From: Sindora glabra | Lineage: Eukaryota > Streptophyta > Magnoliopsida > Fabales > Fabaceae | Length of the DNA: 64,000 bases | Reading direction: 5' to 3' | NCBI GenBank assembly: GCA_020226215.1 | Contig: CM035234.1 | Coordinates: forward strand, 17,016,713-17,080,712 | In this document: piece by piece, positions 12,224 through 26,900 of the stretch | Layout of the letters: each line of letters opens with the position of its first letter | How positions within the stretch are numbered: the stretch's first letter is position 1 | Made by a program: the position numbers and the translations under genes | Notes under the pieces: generated by a model | Told to the model about the DNA's origin: nothing | The model's database searches: none | Seen by the model: the letters and a program-made list of their open reading frames with translations, nothing else

Positions 12224-13587
12224 ATGAGCATATAAATTATGTGTCCTTAGACATCAAAATATCATTACTTTATTAATTAATGAAATAATCAATTCTTCAA
12301 CTAATTTTCTTTGAATAGTTGACAATGCTTTGATGGCTCAAGGCACATAATTTGTATGTTCACCAACCAAGTGAGATTTTCTTTACACTCATAATCCTTA
12401 TATCAAGTATTTAATTATAATGACCTGAACAGTCATGTAGCACTTATATTTCTTTAAAGATTTTAACCGTTCTTTATATCTCAGATTTGATTTAAGTTTT
12501 TGTATATATGTATTTAGTGAGTTAATGATTCTCGTTATTAAAAAAATACAATTATAGTGACTAATAGACAACATTATTGATTTACCAAAAAGGAAAAAAA
12601 TTAGACAATTTTATTGTAACTAATGAATAAATATTAGGATTTAAATTTAATTCATTATCAATGTAAAAGTTTTTAAAGCATCAGTATATAAAAAAATGAT
12701 ATATAATTAAAAAATTTAATAATTTTTCAACAATAAACATATTTTAGTAATTTTTATTAATGTTGTAATACATACATAAATAATAATATGAAGTTGATAT
12801 AGATAACGAATAAAATCTAAATCTTAAAAATTAACGCAATAGAGCTTCATAAATACATCCTCATAGCAAGTTCCCCACGTGGCTCAGTGTAAAAATCAGC
12901 TCAGATTATTTAGGTGGCTGGTTTCAGTACCTCATAGCAGACTATGCATTAAAAATCCAATTAACCATATTCACTATCAAAATTAATTGGCCTCTCAGTA
13001 AAATTATGCGATCTGGACCTCCATGTAAGCTAAAACTATACAATATAGTTGAAGATCAGTAAATGATATATAATTAGATAATGTGTATGCGAAACAACAA
13101 AGCAAGAGAAAAAAGATGACCAAACAAAATTAATACATCATCTGAGTATTTTGCCTGATTTCAGAAAAGGAAAATAGAAAATAATGATTGAATCAAACTG
13201 TTACTTATGGAAATTATAACCCTTAAACTAATCTCCAAAAGCCTCCAAATGTGTTTTAAGAATCAAAATAATGCATTCGATAACAGAACACACCAATTTT
13301 TGGCAAAGGATCAAAAGGACTTTTTCCCTTTGGAAAAATAGAAAATGAGGAAAAGAAAGGAAAATCTTAAATTTTAGTTAGAGAAGAGAAAATAAAAAGA
13401 AGAGAAATTTTTGAAAATTTAATGTATAAAACAATACAAATTCACTTTTCTTTCTTTTCTTTTCATTTCAACCCGCCTTTTTTGTTTTTTTTAAGTTTAA
13501 ACTTTTCTACTCCTATTTATGCTTTTTTTTCATAACCAAATATAGGATTAAATTTTGGATACAAAAAGCTTTATTTTAACCGGTGTA

Positions 13588-13608
13588 TTCTCTCTCTCTC
13601 TCTCTCTT
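13588..13608. repeat. (TC)n microsatellite
   Basis: An uninterrupted run of about ten TC dinucleotides. Confidence 0.9.
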
Positions 13609-16095
13609 TTTAACAACACCTTCGTTATCTTTATTATCTTTTATCAAATATGAAACTAATCTTATTCAAAGTGAAAATAGTGAATTTTGACCAATATATC
13701 ATGTGAATATTTTTCTTTTATATTCTATAATATAAAACGAGTATTTTTTAAAGCTAATATAGAAAATTATTATATTTTGTCACTGCACTTGTATTACGAT
13801 ATTATACCTACCATAACCATACTTAACACTCTGTGCTCCTGGGAATTAGTGTTCTTGAAGAAAAATGTTTTTAACAGCTTTTCTTTTTCTTCTTCTCTCA
13901 ATATTATTTTTAGGTTTATTTGATGTTGTCTCTAGAGAACTCCTCACGTTGCTGATTTTATTAGGCAAGAATTTTGACGGCATCTGATAGACGGGCTTAA
14001 TATATGGGTCAGAGTACTTATGGGCCATACCCGAGTCCAACAGCGAGCTCAAAATAATCTACAAATGACTGGGCAAATCCTCTTAAAAATTCAAGAACCG
14101 GATGGAACTTGACAATTTTCTACTTGAACTGTTGGATCAGGGTCATTGGCATAATCATTCGATCCCACGGCCAAGTCAGATCCGATATCGATGGGAGTAA
14201 GTATGCTTTAATATTTCAATCTAATTAAATTTGAAAGTTAATCAAAATAATTTTAATGATATATATAATTTTTTATAAATTTTTTTAAAAAATTAATAAA
14301 AATACATATTTATATTAAAATATATGTAATTTCGCCCGCTTATTAGACCTTGGATCTTGTATCAAGAAATGCTAAGCCTATGAATCTTGTTGAATTACTA
14401 TGATATCCCTAAGAAATAAAGTAATTTAACATTAAAGGACACCCTGCAAAGCTCACATATATCCCTATACATGTTTGTTTATATATTTTACTCCTCTTGT
14501 TCTCCCTTTTTTTATCCATTAAATTAATTTCTTTGTTTCCTTAGAATCTTTTCTTTTAACAATTATTTTATATTTATATTTTCAGGAAAGGTCTCTTCAA
14601 CTTCTTGTTTTTATTTAAGAAGAAAATAATTATAATTCTTTGTTTTTAAAAATTTTTAAAATATAATTTTAAATTGATGCAAGTTTATAAAATAGATATA
14701 TATATATATATATATAATAAAATTGATAAGTGATCATATTTTATTAAATAAGAATAAAGATATGTGTTACATCAATACAATAGTACAATGACATTTAATA
14801 TTATTTTAAATAATTTACTCCAAGATTTACACTTAGTATCTTACATATGTACTTTAAGCAAATTAGCATCGTAATATTAAATAAAATAAATTAAATTAAA
14901 TTAAAGACATGCGTTATATGGGTGTGTTATTTTGTTTGCCTAATTCAAAAGGAAATTAATTCGCCTTAACAAGCGGCACATATGGTTTTGCTCTCTCTAT
15001 TTTATTCACTAAATTAATTTCTTTATTTGTCTGGGAGTATCACTTTTAACAAATTATTTTATTTTTAGAAAAAGGGCTTTTTAATGTTAATGTTGGCTCT
15101 GTTTTTATGCTGCCCTTATAGATTAAAGCATATCACTTTTTCATTGATAAAGCATGCATGTCACTTTAATTCTTGAGCCCATAACCATTCTATAATATTT
15201 TATTTAATATTTAGATAGGTAACATTCAAATATGGAATTGGGAGGTGACATTAGTTGCAATTACTAACAATGTATATGATTAAAATAATAAATTTAAAAG
15301 TGATCTATTTTGACCAAATATTTTAAAAAGTGTACTATATTGGTTAAAAAAATGGCCAAGTCATTCCATTATATATATTATATTTTAATTTTTACTGTCA
15401 ATGCAAAATCACGATTTATTTTTTTTATTTCTTATATAAAAATATTTATCTCACTTAATATATATATATATATATATATATATAAGGATTCATTGACACT
15501 ACTATAAATCTTAATATTGATTCTTTTTATAAATTTTTTTATACTATATACATCTACTTTTCGTTTCATTTAATGCATTGAACCATATCATTAATATCAA
15601 TTATATAAAAATATTAAATTACAGGTCCTTGAATTGTCTTCAAATAAGAAAAAAAAAGAATCCGAGCATTTTAAGAGAAGAAAAAAAGGAGGTTTCGAGA
15701 ATTATTGTAAAGTTCGAAGATAAATAAAAGTGAGGAATGGCCTAGGAAAGGATCTGTCCGAAATTGATAGCAGAGAGGAAAAAAATAATTCGTGTTGGTT
15801 GAGAATGAGGGAAGCACATACCATCTATTAATAACAATCAAGGAATTTTAAAAGCACGGGTGAATGAACTGCGGTATCATATAAATTATTGGATAATATT
15901 ATGAAGAGTTTAATTTTTTGAAATGTTGAACATTTTATTATTAAATTATTTTTTATTAAATTTTAAAATAATTAAATTAAAATTAAAAATATGAATTTTA
16001 ATATATTAAAAATAATATAATAATAAAAAAATACTTCACCCTTTTAAAATTCAAATTCCCCGCGATCCTACCTAAAATTATAATTGTTAAACTAA

Positions 16096-16200
16096 CGAGA
16101 GTTAATTCAAATGGTTAGGAGCTTAGTCTCTTAAAACAAAAAGTTAGATTTGAATCTTATAAATAAAAAAAATTATTAATAAAAAAGTTTTATTCCCATA
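16096..16200 (+). mobile_element. tRNA-derived SINE-like fragment
   Basis: tGGTTAGGAG at 16112-16121 resembles a Pol III A box, and tagatttgaatct at 16145-16157 resembles a decayed B box at normal spacing. The intervening ttagtctcttaaaac phrase matches the look of plant tRNA-derived SINE heads. The 3' end and any target duplication could not be set. Confidence 0.4.
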
Positions 16201-17120
16201 TTAGATCTAACCTAACCTAGCTCAACCCCCAGGCTCAACGAGGATAGCGGATAACAGGTGCCCTAACAAACAAAAAAATTATAACAGTTGATGTTCATAT
16301 TGGTGGACAATAAACAGAAAAAATGATTGGAGACTAGATCATACATGGGTAATTATAAAAGTTTTCCAAAAGCCCAACAAAAACATAAGGCTTCAAATGA
16401 CAGCACGTGGTTGCATCAAATCAAATGAATTGAATCCTATGAAATTGGATTACGATGTCCCAATTCAATCTGTCTTCTACATTTGTCATTGTCGACATGA
16501 ATGACATATTTAATTGTAATAGAAACTAATTGGTATATTTAATCCTGAAATTTTTATTTAAAAATAAAAAAATAAATTTTAAATATTTCTTGAATTTATT
16601 TTTTATTCTTGATGGGGATTTTATAATTAAATAAAATTTTTGCTTATTTACTTCACCAAATGATTTTTTAATTCAAAAATATTTTTTGAAAACAGTAAAA
16701 TAACTTTTGAAATCAATTTTTAAAAATAAAAATATATCTAAATGCATTCTAATAGAATTTTTTTTTTTGAAGTGAGTCATGATTTTGATTGCAATAATAA
16801 ATGATATTACTACTTGAATATAATAATAAAAACACACGAGAATTATTTATTCATTCAGTAGCAAGTTAAATTAAGTTAATGGCTAAGATCTTGTGATGTT
16901 AAATTGATGGTCAGATTTATATATTGTATTTCATACAAGAAAAATGAAAATTTTTATCATAAAATTTTTTTATAAATAAATTATTTTATTTAATTCTTTG
17001 TCAAAATATTATAATTATTAATATTTTATTTCACCGTTGATCATAAATGACCACCATCAAAGTATGTATTTACAACCCACATTCATTCATCATAAGTGGT
17101 CACCACTCTACCTAACTCTC

Positions 17121-17583
17121 TATTACATTTTCTATCATGAACCTATTAATTCAATAATAAAATAAAATGTAAAAAGATTTAATCCAATGTTAAAGTAATT
17201 AAATAATCTGAATCCAGTAATAATCTAACTCAATTAATATAGTAACAGATAATTTTTAGCGATGAATTAACCCACTAATATTATTAATATAAATAAAGAT
17301 TGTTACTTCTAAACTCTATTATTAACTCTAAACACTACCCATCAATGTCAAAAAATCTCCCCATTTAAGTTTTTTTCTAGCATTGATAGGAGTAGTAAAT
17401 CCTTATTAAAATTCGTAATCAAGACTGATTGTGAATAGTTCATGACCTACAACAAATCTTAATTTCATACTCGTCTCACAATAGATTTATCATGTAATAA
17501 TAAATTATTTTATCTATATTTAATATTGTTCTTTTTACATAATTCAATTTGAGATATTATTTTCATAAAATTTAATTTTAGCA
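17121..17583 (+). repeat. 5' LTR of the plus-strand copia element
   Basis: 463 bp, ending ...TTTTAGCA directly before ATTGGTATC. By eye, about 18 of the first 100 or so aligned bases differ from the 3' LTR, so the insertion is old. Confidence 0.85.
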
Positions 17584-17585
17584 AT

Positions 17586-17597
17586 TGGTATCAAAAC
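17586..17597 (+). other. Primer-binding site (initiator tRNA-Met type)
   Basis: TGGTATCAAAAC lies two bases after the LTR end and is complementary to the 3' end of initiator tRNA-Met, as usual for copia. Confidence 0.8.
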
Positions 17598-18329
17598 AAT
17601 GAATTATGTAGATTGAATATATAATTACGTGGATTTAGCAATATAACTCCATCTTTTAAATAGTTTCATATTTTGTGATGATTTTTTCCAGATCAAATTG
17701 CTATAAAACAAAAAACTGTTGTTGTCTTGCGCCATGTTCGTGGCACGTATCATGATTCCATGGCTGTCGTGAATTAGTTTTATATATGATTGGATGGATT
17801 TCAATTCCGTTTCAATCACTTTATCTATGCTTCAAATTTCGGTTTATCCGATATCTCTTTTTGCATATATGCAGTATCTTAATATTCCTCCAGTTTTGCA
17901 TATATCTAAGGCCATGACTATCATGCCTTAGGCAAAAGTACAGGCATTAATGCCTTGGCCATGTGTCATCATAAGAGAGGTTAATTTTAGTGAGTATGGG
18001 ACCCATAAAAAAGTGGTAACTTGTTGTGAAAAAGCCATGTTAGCTGTATATTTTCAACCCACAAGTTTTATTTAATTAAAAATTTAACAAGTATCATTGG
18101 GCTGATTAATTGGGCCTTTGATGAATACCATTGCATGTTTTTTTTATAGAATTGGGCTGGGCAAAAACAGAACAATTATTTAATGCAACCGTTGCATTAC
18201 TAACGGAAGAAGGGAAAGATAGCACAAATTTGAGGCTTCCTGTTGTTCTAAAAAATAATAAATCTATTAATGAAATACGGACAAGCAGACATCTACCATT
18301 TTTCTAATATAAATTTTTAATTCCGATAT

Positions 18330-20324
18330 TTCAATTTAAATTACATCAATTAGTATTTTGTCAAAATTTTACAATTCATGTAATGTTTCATTTATTTTTA
18401 TCTATATGACTATATATATTTTTTAATGTTAATTTTGTTATTTCTATCTTGGAAACCAATATCATTGAACTGTATTAATGTAATATATTATATATTATAA
18501 AAATATCTTAAGTAAGTTATAAATATCTTATTTAATTGCACTAATTAATTTCATGTTTTATTTTTAACTTTTATATTATTTCATAGCACACTCATTGTTT
18601 ATTTTATTTATTTATTGCATATCTTTTCTTTTTCTTCTTTCATATTCACTCCTATTTTTTATAACTAAGATGCTAATATCATTAAAAATATATACATATA
18701 ATCAGATATACTTTATATTTTTTAAAAATAGTTCCAATAAGTATTAACACTTGATTTAATTGAATTACTTTGATACATGATCTAAATTTAAAATTTATAT
18801 TTATTTATAACTTACTCATTATTTCTCCTATTTTTATTTACTTGATGGCATACTTACAACGTAAATTTTAACATTAAAGCATGACATATTTAATTTTAGT
18901 ATAAAAAAGTTCAAATAAATAAAAGTTTAATATAAAAAATTAATTGGAAAAATTAGTCACATAATCTACCACTTAATAGAAATATTTAAACAATCAAATC
19001 AAATTTTATTTATTTAAAATTTTAATATTTCCTTAATATCAATGTTTAAATATTACATTTAAAATTAAATATATTAATTATGATTTTATCAATGTTGTAA
19101 ATTTATGCACTACTTAATTTTTTTTACATTCAAATCAAATTTTATTTGTTTAGAATTTTTAATATTTCCTTAACATCAATGTTTAAATACTACATTAAAA
19201 ATTAAATATATTAATTAAGATTTTATCAACGTTATAAATTTATGCACTACTTAATTTTTTTAGCTACTTTATTCTATATTCCATAATGTTTGATTTCTAC
19301 TATTTATAGTTTATATGCTAATATAATTAATTAGTATTGTAGTTGAATTACATAACTATATATTTTATTTCTTAGCTCCTATATTACTTAACATAAGGAT
19401 CACATGTTCTTCTTTTTATTTACTCCATTGGATGATATGGATTTTTTATTGCATATTACAAGTTTGTTATTTATAATTGAGTCAGTAATATCATTAGGAA
19501 TTGTACACATAACATAATATAATTTTTATTCATTTTAAGGAAATTAAAATTTTAATTAATTGAATTACTTATTTATAGTTTTTATTTTTAACTTTCATAT
19601 TAGTGTATAAATTTTCAATTGTCTCTTTTTTATCATTTTTATTCTATTACATATTTTTTATTTTTTCTTTTTATTAGTACTATTGATCAATTAGATGCAA
19701 ATATTACAAAGTAGAATAGATATAAAATGATAAATTTAATTTTTAAAAAAAATATATTAAATAAATTTAAAATTTAGTAAAAAAAATTTAGTTTAGATAA
19801 TTAAATACAAATTTTATTATTTAATAAAGTATTTAAAAATTAACATTGAAACTATTTATTTAAAATCCATCAATATTATCAAGACTTCATAACTCATGCA
19901 TTGTTTTACTTCCTATTATCATTTCTTTTTCATATTCGCTTATTATATTTATAACTCATACGTTAGTATTTAAATTTGATTAATTATCAATATAAGTTAA
20001 CTTAACATTCTCATTTACTAATCTATTACCAAATTTGAATTCCTTTTATTTGTTACATTACACATTTTTCATTTTTTTCCATTTCATGTTCATTTCCATC
20101 ATCTACAATTTTAACAATAATATCAATAACAATATATATGTATATAATATGGTATATTTAATATAATATATAATATTATTAATTATTAATTTGATTTTTA
20201 GATACATTAGGATTATTTTTAATTGATATTATTTCATAAAATTATTTAAAAATTAAAAAAATGATTAATGAGAAATATTTATTAATTTTTAAATATATCC
20301 TTTACATTATGATTAGAAAATTTC

Positions 20325-20358
<34 letters not shown>

Positions 20359-22660
20359 GGAGAAATTTTGACAAATTATTATTGCAATCAACTATTAAAT
20401 TTAAAATTTAAAATTTATTAATTTATATAATATTATACAAATCAAATAAAATTTAATAATTTAAAATTAAAAATAATTTTTAAAATAATATATTATAATT
20501 AGTGCATAATAATAATGATGGTGATGAGTATTCATACTCATCATGGATGTGGGGAAAAAAAAGAAACTTTTAAAACTATTTTTGCCGCACCCCACTTGAA
20601 AAAGAGGTATCTTGTCCTTTTTATGTTTTCATTAGAGGAAGTGTCCATTTTTATGTTAATATAAATTTATATTATTGAATTAATAATTATAACTTAATTA
20701 ATTGTAAAGAAAATTTATTATTAGATATTATTTTATTCATAAAAATAAAATAAGGAGTAAGAAATTTTTAAATCATTTGATTGGTTATTATTTATTAAAA
20801 TAAAGAAAATAAAATTTTTGAAAAAATTTTACTTTACATAAATCATCATGAGAAATTATTAATACACACTTCTATAGATAAGAAGAACTTTTCATGCTAT
20901 TTATTAATACATATCTTCTCATATATGGGATATTGTTTGTGGGTATAATTTAATAGTATAAAGCCTAAAGATACATAAGCTTATAGACAATAAAACTAAG
21001 AATTTTATTCACTAGACATATACCTTTATGGTACTTTTTTTAACTTACAATTAAAAATGTAAAATGTGTCATAAGCATACAATTGTACAGGCCTGCTTGC
21101 ATAGGTTTGAGCATGCACATGCTTACTTAAATAAATTTGTACTTAAAATGAGGAAGAAATGGAAAGTTCGTTCTACCCTAAATTTACAAATAATTTGTAA
21201 AGTTTACAGACCTCTGACCCATTCTACATGTCTACTAACTTGTAAATAATAAGGGTTGATATGAAAAATAAAAAAATATAATTGAATACATAAAAAGAGA
21301 AATAATGTATAAGTTTTAAAAAGGGGAGAAATAATGAGTGAATTATTTAATAATAATATTTAAAAATAGAATATATAGTTAAATAATTTAATTATTTTAA
21401 GCAAAAAATAATATATTATATTATAGTTATACTATTTAATGATATTAGTATTTGAATAGAAAAAAAAATTAACATGAGAAAAAATTATACAATAGAACAA
21501 ATGAAAAGAGTGAAAACATTATTTGAGTGTTTAACAATAAATTAAAATTAAATCATTAAATAATCTACATATAACATTCCAATATACATGTTTGTGTCTA
21601 ACATTTTTTCTGAAAATTGAGAATGTGCAATTAATTATTTCAATTAGTATTTCTATATTAAAATTTTAACTTCTTTAAATAATTTAATAATAAAATAAAT
21701 ATAATATGGTATACTTATATTATTTAACAATATTAGTATTTAAGTTATAAATAATATGAAAAGTTAAAAAATAAAAAAAGAAAAAAAATTATACTAGGAA
21801 ACAAATAAAAAGAAAGGAAACAAAATAATAAGGGTTGAAAATAAATATGTAATTAGGGAATTCATTTAAATTAAATCTTTAACTTATTTACAATATTTTT
21901 ATAATAAAATTAAATAAAATATATCAACATAATATGTATTACTCAGTAATATTACTGTATAAGTAGTAAAATAATAAGATTTAAAAATAAAATATATATA
22001 GTCAAACAATTCAATCAAATTAAAAGTTTTACTTATTAAAATATTTTTATGATAAAAAATATATTAACTTATATCTAGATTTAATTTAGTGATATTGCTA
22101 CAGTAATAAATGTTAATATAATATATATTTAAGTAATTCAATTAAATTAAATATTTAACTTCTTTAATTTTTTAAATAATAAAATATATTATACTGTCTC
22201 TATAATACTTAATTATATTAATATTTGGCATATAAATAATAGGAGTGGATATAAAAAATAAAAATATGCAATTGAACAAAAAGGGGAAAAGGCAAATAAT
22301 GTATGAATTATAAAATAATAGTTAAAAATGATTAAATAATTAAGTAATTCATATTTATAATATTTAGCAATATTAATAGTGTTAAAGTTATAAATAATAA
22401 GTATGAATAAAAAATTTAAAACATGCAATAAAATAAATGAAAACAGACAAAATATTGAGTGGATTGTAAAGTGCTAATATTTAAAAATAGAATATATAAT
22501 TAAGTAATTTAATTAAGTTAAATATTTGAATTATTTAACATATTTGTAAAATAAAAATATCATATTATATCTATATACTTAACATTATTAGTACTTGATA
22601 TATAAATAATAAAAATTAACATAAAAAAAATAATCATACAATAAAATAAATAAAAAATAA
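18330..22660. repeat. Two head-to-head AT-rich tandem arrays (large inverted structure)
   Basis: Right half (about 20.6-22.7 kb): several degenerate copies of a unit of roughly 150-250 bp containing aagtaattcaattaaatta, ttaatatttg..ataaataataggagtgg and atgcaattgaacaaa phrases (e.g. 21340, 21650, 22120, 22490). Left half (about 18.3-20.3 kb): the same unit in reverse complement; for example 18570-18790, turned round, gives aagtaattcaattaaatcaa, then ataaaaaataggagtgaata, then atgcaataaataaataaa in the same order. The switch point lies near the (AAT)n tract at 20325. A direct duplication of about 136 bp (18995-19130 and 19131-19262) lies in the left arm. There is no coding potential. Confidence 0.6.
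20325..20358. repeat. (AAT)n microsatellite at the array centre
   Basis: About eleven uninterrupted AAT units, sitting near the point where the flanking arrays change orientation. Confidence 0.9.
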
Positions 22661-23090
22661 AATTTTGATCTTCATCAAGAATTTAAGATTATATCACTAA
22701 ACATTTCAGATCTAACATTCTAATATTAATGTATAAATATTTAATTTTAATTCTATGTATATTTTATGTTTACCTATACGTGTTTCTGTATTCTTCATTT
22801 ATATGCATATGGTGCATCTACACTAGGGTTATTTTTAAATTATCCCCTTTTTGTAGGAGAAGAATTGCACTGTGAACAAAAGAAATTAAACTTGGATTTT
22901 CAAGTTTCATGTTTGCCACACGCTTGCTTCCCATTTGTCATCCAGGACAGGCATGAATACTAGTACTTTTCACGAAGGCATGGAAGACTCCACCTATATC
23001 TAAACATTCTTTTGTTTATGAATCTAGTACATGTTAAAAAAAAGAAAACTCTTTTTTGTAATGGGAGTGTTTTGTTCCAATTTTACATTA

Positions 23091-23190
<100 letters not shown>

Positions 23191-23267
23191 TTTATGAGAC
23201 GGTTTCAAAACAAATCATTTTCAGAATTCTAGCTCATTGCAAATTTGCTTTCAATGTTTTTTATAAA

Positions 23268-23268
23268 A

Positions 23269-23303
<35 letters not shown>
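23268..23303. repeat. (AAT)n microsatellite
   Basis: About eleven AAT units, 80 bases after the (TA)n tract. Confidence 0.9.
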
Positions 23304-23305
<2 letters not shown>

Positions 23306-23939
23306 GCAATTTTTGGGCTACACTCTTTGAGTTAATTTTTGAGAATTTTTTAAATTTTTTGAAATTAAAATTTTTTATTATTTTACCTATTTAATTTGAA
23401 TAGCTAATTAATTTTATTTTGGCCTAAAATTTTTATTGTAATATTCTTAAATTTTGGGCTTCCACATATATTTTTGTGGAATTTTTTAGACACTAGTTGG
23501 TTTATTATTTGGGTTTATGTTATATCAAAAAATTTTGTGTAATTATAAGCTCATTTATCGTGGGTCCAATTATATAATTGTTTTTCATTTCATAAAAATG
23601 GTAGTTAGATTAAGTATAGTATTATATTAATAATATTTTAATACCTTATTAATATAATATTTTTAATATAATTTATTGGTGATAACGTAAGTATAAGAAT
23701 AAGTATTGTGTTTCTAGAATTTTTATAACTCTATCAATGTTAAAATTTTAGGAATATAATATTTAGTCCTTATATTATATTATAGGGCCTTTAATGCCTA
23801 TCAGTATTGGATTTTATAATATAATATTGAGTTCGATTGTATAATTTATTGAGAAAAATTTTTAGCATGATTAAAGTTAAACATGCATTGATATCTCAAA
23901 ATTTATTTCCTCAACTCCTTTACCTATGCAATTAAATAT

Positions 23940-26900
23940 AATTAAGACACTTAATAGGATGAATCATGAGGATTAGACTAAATCATTGAAGCTATATCTA
24001 GTGGCCTTTAAACTTGACCTGATAATTAGGGAAGTAGAATCTCATATTAATGTTGAGTCTATAACAGATCAAAAGAATTATCATGAAAAGTGAACTCACT
24101 CTAACAAAATGTATTTGATTGTAATGAAGTACACTATGAAAAAATAATAAGAGAGAGCATTCTTAGAAATAATAAATGCAAAAGAGTTACTAGATTCTGT
24201 AACTGAAAAATATAAGAAGTCCAATAAAATTAAGAAGGGATGATATCTTTCATTACTTGAAAAATTAATGTATGGTGGTGTTAGCAAGGTGAGAGAGCAC
24301 ATTCTAAGATTGTTAACTATTACAATAAACTAAAAACTATACAAGTTGATCTAGGAGAAAGTTATTTGACTTAACATGTACTAAAGTCTCTTCTACCTCA
24401 ATTTGATGTTATGAAAATATCTTATAATACTTAGAAATCGGAATGGACTATTAATGAGCAAATTTTAATTCTTACATAGGTAGAGGAAGACATAAAGAAA
24501 GGAAGAAAATTATACATCTCTAGGCTCACATTCATATCATAATAAAAGGTCTAATCAGAGAGACAATAAGGCACATTATAACCATAAAAGGAAGAAGTGT
24601 GAAAAAGGTGAATCTAGTGGACAACATTGCTATAAATCTAGTAAGGTCTAATTTAAGGGTAATTACAAGTTCTGCAAGAAGTATGGGCATAAAAAAGTGG
24701 ACCATTTTAAATATAAGAAATAAGATAAGAAGAAAAAGAAAAGTACCCATCTAACTCTAGTCTATTTTGAGACAAACATTAGTGATGTACCATCAAACTT
24801 TTGGCAATTAGATATTGGTCTGAATATTCATGTGACTAATTAATTTTAAGCACCGATAAGTTTAAGGAAACTAAATGAATGAGAACTAATTGTAAAACTT
24901 AAAAATGGAGATAGAGTTGAAGTGGAGCACATAAGATTTGTGAAGTTGAAGTTGAAGACTGGACATGAGCTTTTATTGAATAATGTAGTTTTTGTACCTT
25001 TCATTAGAAGGAATTTAATTTTAATTATTGCTTTAGATTCTGTTGGATACCCTTCTTATTTTAGAAATAGAAAGGTTGAATTATTTTATAAATCTTCTAT
25101 TGTTGGTATTGGTTTTATTTGTGATGGTTTATATCAAGTTGATTTAGATTTTAATTTCATGAATTCAATAAACTCTATCGTGGGCAAGAAAAGGTGTCGA
25201 ATTGATGAAAGATCCTCAATATTATGACATAGATGATTAGGATGCATCTCTGAAAACAGAATTTAGAGACTTATGAAAGAAGAAGTACTTCATGATCTAA
25301 ACTTCTTAGATTTTAGAAAATATGTAGATTGCATTAAAAGAAAACTTACAGCTAAAGCTAGAAAAGATAAGAAAAGTAGAAAAAAAAGTATTTTAGAACT
25401 GATCCACACTGATATTAGTAGGCCTATCATACCTAATGCTATAGATGGCTACAAATACTTCAGCATATTCATTGATGATTACTCTAAATCTGATTGGGTG
25501 GAGCTGCTCAATGATAAATCAGAATCATTAGAAACCCTCAAGTCATTTAAGGTAATAGTTGAACTAAAACTAGTGAAATAGATAAAATACATTAATTCTG
25601 ATAAAGTTGGTGAGTATTATGGAAAGTATAATAAAATAGAAATAAATCCTATTCTTTTTACGACATACCTACATGATTATGAAATTGAAGCAAGTTACAC
25701 CATGTCTAGTATACCAAAGCAAAATGAAATTGTAAAAAAGAGGAATAGAACTCATATGGATATGGTAAGATGTATGCTAGCCCATACTTCATTACCTAGA
25801 ATTCTTAGAGGGTGATGCATTGAGAATAGCAACATACATTCTAAATCAAGTTCCCAATAAATTAATCCTTAAAAGCCCTTATGAACTATTATATAGGAAG
25901 AAGCTTAGTTTGAGGCACTTTCGAGTTTAAGGTTGCAAAGCTAAAGTAAAGTCATACATTCCCTCCATAAGAAAACTTAATTCAAAAACTATTAGCATAT
26001 ACTCCATTAGGTACTGCAATGGCTCGAGAGAAAATGGATTTTATTGTCTAACTTATTCAACTAGAGTAAGTGAGTCTAATTAAGCCATCTTCTTTGGAAA
26101 TAAGTTTGATAATAGGAGTTAAATATCATCCATCATGGATTTATTTGAAGATAGAACAATTGTTGGCACCAACATTGGGTAAATCATCTTCTATTACTCC
26201 ACCAATTAATCCAATGCAGTCAATGGTAAAAGATGATGAACCAAATAAAGTAAATGAAGAAATTTCATTAAGAAGATCTTATAAAGTTAACAAATCAATA
26301 ATTTTTAATGATTATCTTATATATCTACAAGAGCATAAATATGATATTAATGATGATACTAATCCTATAACCTTTTCTCAAGGTATGTTTAGTTCAAATT
26401 GTTCTGATTGAATGAATGCTATAAAAGATGAGTTAGCTTCAATGCATAAAAATTAAGTGTGGGATCTAGTGAAACTTCTTGTAGGTTGTAAGTCAATCAA
26501 TTGCAAATGGTTCTTCAAGACTAAGAAAGGTGCTCAAGGTAAAGTTGAAAAGGTACAAAGTTAGATTGGTAGCAAAAGGTTACACCTAGAGGGAAAGTAT
26601 AGACTACAAATAAACTTTTTCACTAATTTTAACTAAAGACTCATTCCATATCATCATGGCCTTGGTGGCTTATTTTGATTTAGAGTTGTATCAAATAGAT
26701 GTAAAACTAGCTTTCTTAAATGGTGATCTAATAAAAACTATTTATATAAACCAGCTAGATGCTTTCCAATAGAAAAGAAAAGAGCACCTTGTGTATCAAT
26801 TTAAAAAGTCCATTTATAGCTTAAAACAAGCTTCCAAACAATGGTATCTCAAGTTTAATAAGGTAATGACTTCTCTTGGGTTCAACGAGAATGCAATGGA

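Larger units (their letters stand above)
12231..17115. other. Intergenic, AT-rich
   Basis: No gene is supported. It contains a (TC)n tract (13588-13608), (TA)n tracts near 14698 and 15460, and a SINE-like fragment near 16100. A short less AT-rich island at about 13920-14200 includes a minus-strand open stretch (14052-13846) with no recognisable domain. Immediately before 17121 the sequence is rich in CACCA/TCAT words, like the DNA just after 28833, as expected if the copia element split one continuous site. Confidence 0.45.
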
